The notes under the pieces: generated by a model
What the model was told of the DNA's origin: nothing
The model's database searches: none
The model's input: the letters and a program-made list of their open reading frames with translations, nothing else
Position numbers and translations under genes: made by a program
Source of the DNA: Planosporangium thailandense
GTDB lineage: Bacteria > Actinomycetota > Actinomycetes > Mycobacteriales > Micromonosporaceae
Reading direction: 5' to 3'
DNA: 64,000 bases
Assembly (NCBI RefSeq): GCF_011947195.1
Contig: NZ_JAATVY010000002.1
Span: 186,001-250,000 of the forward strand
In this document: in pieces, positions 29,110 through 36,105 of the stretch
Numbering within the stretch: position 1 is the stretch's first letter
Layout: each line of letters starts with the position of its first letter

Positions 29110-30609
29110 ATGTCGAACACGCCTTCCGCCGCCCGATCGGACGCCGCGACCGGTAACGGTCGGGAGCGGTCCGCCACCTCCGAGCTCACCGCCGCTCAGC
29201 GCCGGGCCGTCGCGGAGCTGATCCGCGTCTCCCCCGTCGCCGACGAGCTGGGCCGCCGTTTCGCCGACGCCGGCCACGAACTGCACCTTGTCGGCGGTTC
29301 GGTGCGCGACGCCCTCCTCGGCCGCCTGGGCGAGGACCTCGACTTCACCACCAGCGCCCTCCCCGAGGAGACCCAGCGGCTGCTCCAGGGCTGGGCGGAG
29401 GCGATCTGGACGACCGGCATCGAGTTCGGCACGATCGGCGCCGCCCGGCGGGGGCTGCGGCTGGAGATCACGACGTTCCGGGCCGAGGCGTACGACCGGG
29501 TCACGCGCAACCCGATCGTCCAGTACGGCACGAACCTGCAAGATGATCTCCAGCGCCGGGACTTCACCGTCAACGCCATGGCCGTGTCGTTGCCGGACCA
29601 CCGGTTCAGCGACCCGTACGGGGGCCTGGCGGACCTGGCGGCGAAGCGGCTGCGTACCCCCGGCACTCCGCACGACTCCTTCGCCGACGACCCGCTGCGG
29701 ATGCTGCGCGCGGCGCGGTTCGCCGCGCAGCTGCGCTTCACGGTCGCGCCGGAGGTCGTCACCGCGATGACGGCGATGGCCAAGGACCTGTCGCGCATCA
29801 CCGCCGAGCGGATCCGCGACGAGTTCACCAAGTTGATGACCGGCGCCGACCCGGTGGCCGGGCTGCGCCTGCTCGTCGACACCGGTCTGGCCGACCAGTT
29901 CCTGCCCGAGCTGTCCGGGCTGCGGTTGGAGATCGACGAGCACGCCCAGCACAAGGACGTGTACGAGCACACGCTCACGGTCATCCGCAACGCCATGAGC
30001 CTCGAGGAGGACGGCCCCGACCTCGTCCTGCGCATGGCGGCGCTCATGCACGACATCGGCAAACCGGCGACCAAGCTGGTCGGGCCGGACGGCCGGGTCA
30101 GCTTCCACCACCACGAGGTCGTCGGCGCGCGCCTGACCAGGCAGCGGATGAAGGCCCTGCGGTACCCCAAGGACGTCATCAACGACGTCACCGAACTGGT
30201 GGCGCTGCATCTGCGCTTCTACGGGTACGGGCGGGGCGAGTGGACCGACTCGGCCGTGCGCCGCTACGTCACCGACGCCGGACCGTTGCTCGCCCGGCTG
30301 CACAAGCTGACCCGCAGCGACTGCACCACCCGCAACCGGCGCAAGGCCGCAGCACTGGCCGCCGACTACGACGCTCTCGAGGAGCGCATCGCGCGGCTGC
30401 AGGCCGAGGAGGACCTGGCCAAGGTACGGCCGGATCTCGACGGAAACGCGATCATGGAACTGCTGGGTATCCCGCCGGGCCCGCTGGTCGGGCAGGCCTG
30501 GCGGCACCTGAAGGAGCTGCGGCTCGAGCGGGGCCCGCTCGAGCACGACGACGCGATCGCGGAGCTGTTGCGCTGGGCCGCGGAGCGCGGCATCACCCCA
30601 CCTGCGTGA
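29110..30609 (+). CDS. cca: CCA tRNA nucleotidyltransferase
   Basis: A 499-aa class II nucleotidyltransferase that adds or repairs the 3' CCA of tRNAs; called pcnA in mycobacterial annotation. Head-domain motifs are LHLVGGSVRDALLGR, the catalytic EDLDFTT, RRGLRLEITTFR and RRDFTVNAMAV; the template motif is DDPLRMLRAARFAAQL. An HD domain follows with MAALMHDIGKPATK and HHHEVVGARL (about residues 305-360). It starts at ATG 29110 with no strong ribosome-binding site visible. Its stop overlaps the end of the convergent cyclophilin gene by 17 bases. Confidence 0.95.
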   Translation: MSNTPSAARSDAATGNGRERSATSELTAAQRRAVAELIRVSPVADELGRRFADAGHELHLVGGSVRDALLGRLGEDLDFTTSALPEETQRLLQGWAEAIWTTGIEFGTIGAARRGLRLEITTFRAEAYDRVTRNPIVQYGTNLQDDLQRRDFTVNAMAVSLPDHRFSDPYGGLADLAAKRLRTPGTPHDSFADDPLRMLRAARFAAQLRFTVAPEVVTAMTAMAKDLSRITAERIRDEFTKLMTGADPVAGLRLLVDTGLADQFLPELSGLRLEIDEHAQHKDVYEHTLTVIRNAMSLEEDGPDLVLRMAALMHDIGKPATKLVGPDGRVSFHHHEVVGARLTRQRMKALRYPKDVINDVTELVALHLRFYGYGRGEWTDSAVRRYVTDAGPLLARLHKLTRSDCTTRNRRKAAALAADYDALEERIARLQAEEDLAKVRPDLDGNAIMELLGIPPGPLVGQAWRHLKELRLERGPLEHDDAIAELLRWAAERGITPPA

Positions 30610-31435
30610 TCGTGACTTCCCGCTTCGGGCGGCCGTCGCCCGGACCGTTGGAGTCGTCCGTACCCAGCGCTGCGATCTTGTCGAGGACACTCAGCCCGGA
30701 CGTGATCCTGCCGAAGACGCTGTAGTTCGGGTCGATCGCGCTGTCTTTGTACACCAGGAAGAACTGGCTGCCGTTGGTACCGGGGCCGGAGTTGGCCATG
30801 GCGAGCGTGCCACGCGGGTACGCGGGCTTGCTCTTCGTCGGCAGGTTCTCGTCGTTGAACTGGTAGCCGGGGCCGCCCTGGCCGGTGCCGCTGGGGTCGC
30901 CGCACTGCAGCACGTAGAGGGCGTCGGTGGTGAGCCGGTGGCACTGCGTGCCGGTGAAGAATCCCTTGTGCGCCAGGGTCAGGAACGAGTTGACCGTGCA
31001 GGGTGCGGCGTTCGCGGCCAGGTCGATCCCGATGGCGCCGAAGTTGGTCGTCAACGTGACGTGCGGGTGTGCCGGCAGGCTCGCGCGCGAGTTGGGCAGC
31101 GGAATCGACTGGCTGCCGGAGGTCGGCACGTACTGGCACTGCGCGGTCACCGCGGCGGGTGTGGCCGGCGCCGTGGTCGGAGTGGAGCTGCGCTTCGGTG
31201 CCGCGCCGCTGCCGGCGCTCGGGTCGAGGCCGTCCCCGACGGACGTCGCGCCGGGGGACGCCTGCACGGTGGGTGCGGCGGTCGACCCGGTGCTCGCCGG
31301 CGCGTCGGACCGGTTACGCGTGAGGGCCACCGCGGTACCGGCGCCGCCGACCAGGAGCAACGCCACGACGACCGCCGCTCCGCCCCAGGAGCTGCGTCGG
31401 GGCGAGCGGCGGGAGGAACGACCAGATTTGGACAT
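30593..31435 (-). CDS. Membrane-anchored peptidyl-prolyl cis-trans isomerase (cyclophilin)
   Basis: A 280-aa cyclophilin. The N-terminus is RSSRRSPRRSSWGGAAVVVALLLVGGAGTAVAL, an Arg-rich cytoplasmic tip and a membrane segment, followed by a disordered Ser/Thr/Pro linker (about 45-100) and the cyclophilin domain outside the membrane. Domain motifs: VTLTTNFGAIGIDL, GFFTGTQCHRLT, GTLAMANSGPGTNGSQFFLVY and YSVFGRITSGLSVLDKIAALG. The catalytic Arg of the FHR motif is kept within CHRL. ATG 31435 is chosen; in-frame ATG 31444 and TTG 31453 are alternatives. Extracytoplasmic folding factor by inference. Confidence 0.9.
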   Translation of the reverse strand: MSKSGRSSRRSPRRSSWGGAAVVVALLLVGGAGTAVALTRNRSDAPASTGSTAAPTVQASPGATSVGDGLDPSAGSGAAPKRSSTPTTAPATPAAVTAQCQYVPTSGSQSIPLPNSRASLPAHPHVTLTTNFGAIGIDLAANAAPCTVNSFLTLAHKGFFTGTQCHRLTTDALYVLQCGDPSGTGQGGPGYQFNDENLPTKSKPAYPRGTLAMANSGPGTNGSQFFLVYKDSAIDPNYSVFGRITSGLSVLDKIAALGTDDSNGPGDGRPKREVTITQVG

Positions 31436-31501
31436 ACCTGGCATGCTAGTCAAAAGGTACCGAGCTGGCGGGCGAAACCACAGACCCGGCCGCGCAGCAG
31501 G

Positions 31502-32887
31502 TCAGGACGAGTGCTCGAAGCCGGCTCGGACCAGCGGGAGATCGCCGGCGATGTCGGTGCCGAGACGCCGCGCCCACCGGCCACCCGCGACCGCGTACCA
31601 GATCGCCACGAGCGCGTACCCGCACCCCACCACGACGATGGTGGCCGGCGAGTGCCCATCGGCCGGCAGCGTCAGCGCGCCGGCGAACAGGCCGAGGACG
31701 AAGAACAGGTTGAACGCGGTGTCGTTGATGCTGAACACCCGCCCTCGGAACGCGTCGTCGCACTCGCGCTGTAGCGCGGTGTCAACGACGATCTTGATGC
31801 CCTGAGCGGCGATGTTGATGTACAGCACCGCCACCACGAGCAGCCCGGGCTTGAACGGCAGGCCGCACACCAGGACCATCACGGCGACACCGCCGAGCAG
31901 CCCCGCGATCCAGCGCCAGCCTCCGATCCGCCGAGTGATCGGCGGGGTGATGAACGCCGCGAGGAGCACGCCGGCGCCGCCCGCCACGAACACCAGGCCG
32001 AGCCCGCTGATCGACCCGCCCACGTCCCGGGTCTGGTGGAAGTACTGCCGCTGCAGCAGCAGCACCGCGAGTGCGAGCACGCCGTACAGGGCCCGGAAGG
32101 CCGACTGCGCCAGCACCGCGTACGCCGCGCCACGCCGGCCGGCGAGGTGCCGCCCGCCGGAGACCATGCCGCGGGCGACCGTGAGAGCGGCGGCGCCGAA
32201 CGTCTCCCGGCTGCGTTCCCGGTTGTCCGGACCCAACTGCTCGCGCTGGAACGACGAGCGTGCCAGCAGCGCCGAGGCGGCGTACCCGAGCGGAGCGAGC
32301 GCGGCGAGCAGCGCGTACCCGTGCAGCGTCGCCGACAGCGCGGTCTTGACCAGGACCACCGCGCTGCCCAGCCCGAGCGAGTAGCAGATCGAGCCGAGGG
32401 TGCCGTTGAGCGCGTTCGCGGTGACCAGCCGCCGGTCGTCGACGACGTGCGGGATGGCGGCGGACAGGCCGGACAGGAAGAAGCGGTTGAGTCCGATGAT
32501 GAGGAATGCCAGCGCGACGAAGCCGGCGTTCTCCCTGTCCGACCAGATGAGCGCGATCGTGGGCAGCACGAGCAGGGCCCGCAGCAGGTTGGCGACGACG
32601 ATGATCGAGCGCCGGCTCCACCGGTCGAGAAAGACGCCGATGTACGGTCCGATCAGCGAGTACGGCAGCAGGAGCACCGCGAACCCGACGGCGATCTGCA
32701 GCGGGCTGGTGCGCTTCTCCGGATTGAACAGCACGCTGCCGGCGAGGCCGGCCTGAAACAGGCCGTCCGCGATCTGACTGATCACCCGCACCCCGAGTAA
32801 CCGTCGGAAGCCGCGGGTGGCGAGCAGCGCGCGCAGGTTGCGAGCGTTCGTGGTGGCGGTCGGCGCGGCGTTGGCGGGGGCGGGCAC
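31502..32887 (-). CDS. Major facilitator superfamily transporter
   Basis: A 461-aa membrane protein with about 12 hydrophobic segments. The start is GTG 32887 (VPAPANAAPTATTNARNLRALLATRGF); a longer frame to 33085 would cover the start of the divergent ogt gene and is rejected. An MFS loop motif appears as GPYIGVFLDRWSRRSIIVVANLLRA between segments 2 and 3. A second-half cytoplasmic loop is long and Arg-rich (SSFQREQLGPDNRERSRETFG). The substrate cannot be told; the closest style is the MFS_3 (enterobactin-exporter-like) group. Divergent from ogt with an 82-base gap. Confidence 0.87.
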   Translation of the reverse strand: MPAPANAAPTATTNARNLRALLATRGFRRLLGVRVISQIADGLFQAGLAGSVLFNPEKRTSPLQIAVGFAVLLLPYSLIGPYIGVFLDRWSRRSIIVVANLLRALLVLPTIALIWSDRENAGFVALAFLIIGLNRFFLSGLSAAIPHVVDDRRLVTANALNGTLGSICYSLGLGSAVVLVKTALSATLHGYALLAALAPLGYAASALLARSSFQREQLGPDNRERSRETFGAAALTVARGMVSGGRHLAGRRGAAYAVLAQSAFRALYGVLALAVLLLQRQYFHQTRDVGGSISGLGLVFVAGGAGVLLAAFITPPITRRIGGWRWIAGLLGGVAVMVLVCGLPFKPGLLVVAVLYINIAAQGIKIVVDTALQRECDDAFRGRVFSINDTAFNLFFVLGLFAGALTLPADGHSPATIVVVGCGYALVAIWYAVAGGRWARRLGTDIAGDLPLVRAGFEHSS

Positions 32888-32969
32888 ATTTCGAGCGTAC
32901 GTGGCGCGGCCGCGGGAGGTATCCGGGTCGATACTTCCGGTATCGCGCCGGTCGCACGACACTGGAACC

Positions 32970-33452
32970 GTGCGCTGGATGACGCTGTCGACTCCGATCG
33001 GCGAGGTGTCGGTCGCCGCTGACGACGAAGCCGTCTGCCGGGTGCGATTCGGCCGGCAGGAGGGCCCGCCGGGCGGGCCGGACAACCGGCTCGTGGTCGC
33101 GGCGGCGGCTCAGCTGGAGGAGTACTTCGCGGGCCGGCGGACCGCCTTCGACGTGCCGTTGGCGGACGTCGGCGGCACGGATTTCGAGCGGGCGGTGTGG
33201 GCCGCGCTTTCCACCATCCCGTACGGGGAGACACGCACGTACGGGCAGATCGCGGACGCGGTCGGCGACCGGGGAGCGGCGCGGGCCGTCGGCATGGCGT
33301 GCAACCGCAACCGACTTCCGGTGCTGCTCCCCTGTCACCGGGTCGTGGGCGCCGGCGGGAAGCTGGTCGGCTTCGGCGGCGGGCTGCGACGCAAGCGGCT
33401 GCTGCTGGAGCTGGAGGCGCGGGTACGCGTGGAGCGGGATTTCACCTTCTGA
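32970..33452 (+). CDS. ogt: Methylated-DNA--protein-cysteine methyltransferase
   Basis: A 160-aa suicide DNA repair protein that removes alkyl groups from O6-alkylguanine. The active-site motif is LLPCHRVVGAGGKLVGFGGG, with the acceptor cysteine in PCHRV. The DNA-binding helix region TDFERAVWAALSTIPYGETRTYGQIA and the Asn hinge in MACNRNRLPVLLPC are present. GTG 32970 (VRWMTLSTPIGEV) is chosen; ATG 32979 is also possible. An in-frame extension to 32817 runs into the divergent MFS gene. Followed by a bidirectional hairpin. Confidence 0.95.
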   Translation: MRWMTLSTPIGEVSVAADDEAVCRVRFGRQEGPPGGPDNRLVVAAAAQLEEYFAGRRTAFDVPLADVGGTDFERAVWAALSTIPYGETRTYGQIADAVGDRGAARAVGMACNRNRLPVLLPCHRVVGAGGKLVGFGGGLRRKRLLLELEARVRVERDFTF

Positions 33453-33458
33453 AATCGC

Positions 33459-33490
33459 GAAACGGCGGTGGGTTCCCCCACCGCCGTTTC
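33459..33490. terminator. Bidirectional hairpin between ogt and ino1
   Basis: A perfect 14-bp stem GAAACGGCGGTGGG (33459-33472) / CCCACCGCCGTTTC (33477-33490) with loop TTCC, between two convergent genes. The stem ends in AAA/TTT, so it can act in both directions. Confidence 0.8.
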
Positions 33491-33522
33491 CCGTGAAACG
33501 TTCCGTCAGCGAAGCGTTGCTG

Positions 33523-34602
33523 TCAGCGCTCGACCTCGCCGCGGATGAACTTCTCCACCGCCTCGTGGGCGTCGTGGTCGTTGTACTGCACCGGCGGCGA
33601 CTTCATGAAGTAGCTGGAGGCGCTCAGGATGGGACCGCCGATGCCCCGGTCCTTGGCGATCTTCGCGGCACGGACGGCGTCGATGATGATGCCGGCCGAG
33701 TTGGGCGAGTCCCACACCTCGAGCTTGACCTCGGCGTTCAGCGGCACCTCGCCGAAGGCCTTGCCCTCGAGGCGGATGTAGGCCCACTTCCGGTCGTCGA
33801 GCCACGGCACGTGGTCGGACGGCCCGATGTGAACGGAGGCCTTCTCCATCTCGTGCGGGATCTGCGAGGTCACCGACTGGGTCTTGGAGATCTTCTTCGA
33901 GACCAGCCGCGTGCGCTCGAGCATGTTCATGAAGTCCATGTTGCCGCCGAAGTTGAGCTGGTACGTGCGCAGCAGCTCAACGCCGCGGTCCTCGAACAGC
34001 TTCGCGAGCGCGCGGTGCACGATCGTCGCACCGACCTGGCTCTTGATGTCGTCGCCGACGATCGGCAGCCCCGCGTCTTCGAACTTCTTCGCCCACACCG
34101 GGTCGGACGCGATGAAGACGGGCAGCGCGTTGACGAAGGCGCAGCCGGCGTCGATCGCAGCCTGGGCGTAGAACTTGTCCGCCTCCTCCGAACCGACGGG
34201 GAGGTAGCTGACCACCACGTCGACGCGGGCCTCGCGCAGCGCGGCGGCGACGTCGACGGGAGCGTCGTCGGACTCGTCGATCGTCTCCCGGTAGTACTGG
34301 CCCAGGCCGTCGTAGGTCGGTCCACGCAGGACCGTGACGCCGGTCGGCGGCACGTCGCAGAGCTTGATCGTGTTGTTCTCGCTGGCGACGATCGCCTCGG
34401 CCAGGTCACGACCGACCTTCTTGGCGTCCACGTCGAACGCAGCCACGAACTCGATGTCGGAGACATGGTAGTCGCCGAACGTGACGTGCATGAGACCTGG
34501 GACGCGCTCTCCGGGGTCGGCGTTGCGGTAGAACTCCACGCCCTGAACGAGGGACGAGGCGCAGTTACCGACACCGACGATGGCAACGCGAACGGAGCCC
34601 AT
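33523..34602 (-). CDS. ino1: Inositol-3-phosphate synthase
   Basis: A 359-aa NAD-dependent enzyme that converts glucose 6-phosphate to inositol 3-phosphate, the first step toward phosphatidylinositol, PIMs and mycothiol. The Rossmann motif is [16 protein letters not shown]. Other family segments are [57 protein letters not shown] and [14 protein letters not shown]. Length matches the actinobacterial form. ATG 34602 follows padR by 24 bases on the same strand, so the two form an operon. Confidence 0.97.
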   Translation of the reverse strand: MGSVRVAIVGVGNCASSLVQGVEFYRNADPGERVPGLMHVTFGDYHVSDIEFVAAFDVDAKKVGRDLAEAIVASENNTIKLCDVPPTGVTVLRGPTYDGLGQYYRETIDESDDAPVDVAAALREARVDVVVSYLPVGSEEADKFYAQAAIDAGCAFVNALPVFIASDPVWAKKFEDAGLPIVGDDIKSQVGATIVHRALAKLFEDRGVELLRTYQLNFGGNMDFMNMLERTRLVSKKISKTQSVTSQIPHEMEKASVHIGPSDHVPWLDDRKWAYIRLEGKAFGEVPLNAEVKLEVWDSPNSAGIIIDAVRAAKIAKDRGIGGPILSASSYFMKSPPVQYNDHDAHEAVEKFIRGEVER

Positions 34603-34626
34603 CGCGAGTGCCTCCTCACTTCTGGC

Positions 34627-35220
34627 TTATTGCTCCGGTTGGTCCGGAGGCAGGTTGGAAGGGGTTGTTACCTCAGGGGGGCGGCCGGAGCGTTCGTGCG
34701 CGATGAGCTCCTCCAGCCAGCGGACCTCGCGCTCGCAGGCGTCGAGTCCGTGGCGTTGCAGCTCCAGCGTGTACGCGTCCAACCGTTCCGCCGCGCGGGA
34801 GAGCACATCCCGCATGCCCTCACGGCGCTCTTCGACCCGGCGGCGGCGTCCTTCGAGGATGCGTAGCCGGGTCGCCTGGTCGGTACGGGCGAAGAACGCG
34901 AAGTGCACGCCGAAGCCGGGGTCGTCGAACGTCTCGGGACCGGCGCTGCTGAGCAACTCCTGGAAGCGCTCTTTGCCCTCTGCGGTGATTTTGTAGACCA
35001 CCCGGCTGCGCCGGTTGGTCAGTAGCGGTGCGTCGGCGGCAGGTGCCCCCGACTCTTCGGTGATCCAGCCGGCGGCCTGCAGCCGACGCAGGGTCGGGTA
35101 CAGCGAGCCGTAGCTGATGGCCGCGCGGAAAGCTCCGAGCTTCGTGGTGAGCTGCTTGCGCAGCTCGTACCCGTGCATCGGCGACTCGTGCAGGAGACCC
35201 AGGATGGCGAACTCGAGCAC
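34627..35220 (-). CDS. PadR-family transcriptional regulator
   Basis: A 197-aa repressor-type protein. The N-terminal winged helix (residues 1-85) is typical: MLEFAILGLLHESPMHGYELRKQL, ISYGSLYPTLRRLQAAGWI and RSRVVYKITAEGKERFQELL. The C-terminal helical domain (VGR/Vir type) includes a coiled segment GRRRRVEERREGMRDVLSRAAERLDAYTLELQ. GTG 35220 has GGAGG upstream. It lies directly before ino1, as Rv0047c does before ino1 in mycobacteria, so control of inositol synthesis is likely. A 10-bp-arm palindrome lies 45-67 bases upstream. Confidence 0.93.
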   Translation of the reverse strand: MLEFAILGLLHESPMHGYELRKQLTTKLGAFRAAISYGSLYPTLRRLQAAGWITEESGAPAADAPLLTNRRSRVVYKITAEGKERFQELLSSAGPETFDDPGFGVHFAFFARTDQATRLRILEGRRRRVEERREGMRDVLSRAAERLDAYTLELQRHGLDACEREVRWLEELIAHERSGRPPEVTTPSNLPPDQPEQ

Positions 35221-35264
35221 CGTCGCCTCCCTTCACGACCTGTCCCCCGTGGCTAAGCCACCCC

Positions 35265-35287
35265 CGATGTATCGGGGCGATACATCG
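35265..35287. promoter_or_regulatory. Probable PadR operator
   Basis: A perfect inverted repeat CGATGTATCG (35265-35274) / CGATACATCG (35278-35287) with spacer GGG, between divergent padR and the DUF5318 gene. It contains the ATGT...ACAT pattern typical of PadR sites, here with an 11-base centre. Autoregulation is inferred. Confidence 0.65.
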
Positions 35288-35411
35288 CACGTTAGGCCGA
35301 CGTCGTACGGATGGCAACTCGCGATCGAAAACTTTCGCGTCGTGTCGCTCACTGATCACGATGGGTGACCTTTGTCGCCGTCGTGGTCACGAACGCGTAC
35401 CCTCGGGTTCC

Positions 35412-35873
35412 ATGCGGACGCAGCGCCAGGTTGTCGACTACTCGCTTCGGCGGCGCGCCCTGCTGCGCGAGGTCTACTCCGGGCGGGTCGGCACCTTCGA
35501 GGTGTGTGACGCGTCGCCCTACCTGCAGAGTGCGGCGAAGTTCCACGGAGAGCCGACCGAGGACCGCTGTCCGGTCTGCCGTCGCGAGAACCTCACGCAC
35601 GTCCACTACATTTACGGCGACGAGCTCAAGCAGTCCGCCGGCCAGGCGCGGCGCAAGGCCGAACTGCCGGTGCTGGCGATGACGGTCGGTGAGTTCCAGG
35701 TGTACGTCGTAGAGGTCTGTCGCGGCTGCGGTTGGAACCATCTCGTCGAGCAGTACCTGCTGGGTCGCGACGGGATCGAGGCGCCGACCGGCACGGCCGA
35801 TGCGGTGGGCGCCACCGCGCCGGCCGCACAGGCTCGTGGGCGTAGCCGGTTACGGCCGGGGGGCGGCGAGTGA
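35412..35873 (+). CDS. DUF5318 family zinc-ribbon-like protein
   Basis: A 153-aa protein starting MRTQRQVVDYSLRRRALL at ATG 35412. Two cysteine pairs, CPVC (near residue 57) and CRGC (near residue 105), suggest a zinc ribbon; between them is the conserved HVHYIYGDELKQSAGQARRKAELPVLA. The C-terminal 30 residues are Ala/Gly/Arg-rich. Homologues lie immediately upstream of ponA in mycobacteria (Rv0049), as here. Function unknown; the conserved place suggests an envelope or division connection. Confidence 0.85.
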   Translation: MRTQRQVVDYSLRRRALLREVYSGRVGTFEVCDASPYLQSAAKFHGEPTEDRCPVCRRENLTHVHYIYGDELKQSAGQARRKAELPVLAMTVGEFQVYVVEVCRGCGWNHLVEQYLLGRDGIEAPTGTADAVGATAPAAQARGRSRLRPGGGE

Positions 35874-36059
35874 ACCGAGCTCACCGCGCCGACCGCTGGC
35901 ACTGCCCGCCGGGTCGGAGCGTAGCGAGTGCGCGCCCGACAAATCGAAATCTATCTATTATTTCCCCCTGTGACGTTGCTTTTAGTCGTAATGGGCGGTT
36001 GACGCCGTCCATCCGAAAGCGTGTCGTTTCGTCAGCAGGTGGAGCAGCTCACGGCATTC

Positions 36060-36085
36060 TGATGCTGACAGCTGTGTCAGCATCA
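36060..36085. promoter_or_regulatory. Perfect inverted repeat in the ponA leader
   Basis: TGATGCTGACA (36060-36070) / TGTCAGCATCA (36075-36085) with spacer GCTG, ending 20 bases before the ponA ATG and just before its AAGGTGG site. It could be a repressor operator or an mRNA hairpin controlling translation. The AT-rich segment 35938-35990 upstream is the likely promoter area. Confidence 0.6.
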
Positions 36086-36105
36086 CGACCGGCAAGGTGG
36101 GACGC

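Noticed and set aside
32817..32969. N-terminal extension of ogt
   Set aside because: It would overlap the divergent MFS gene start and has no similarity to the family.
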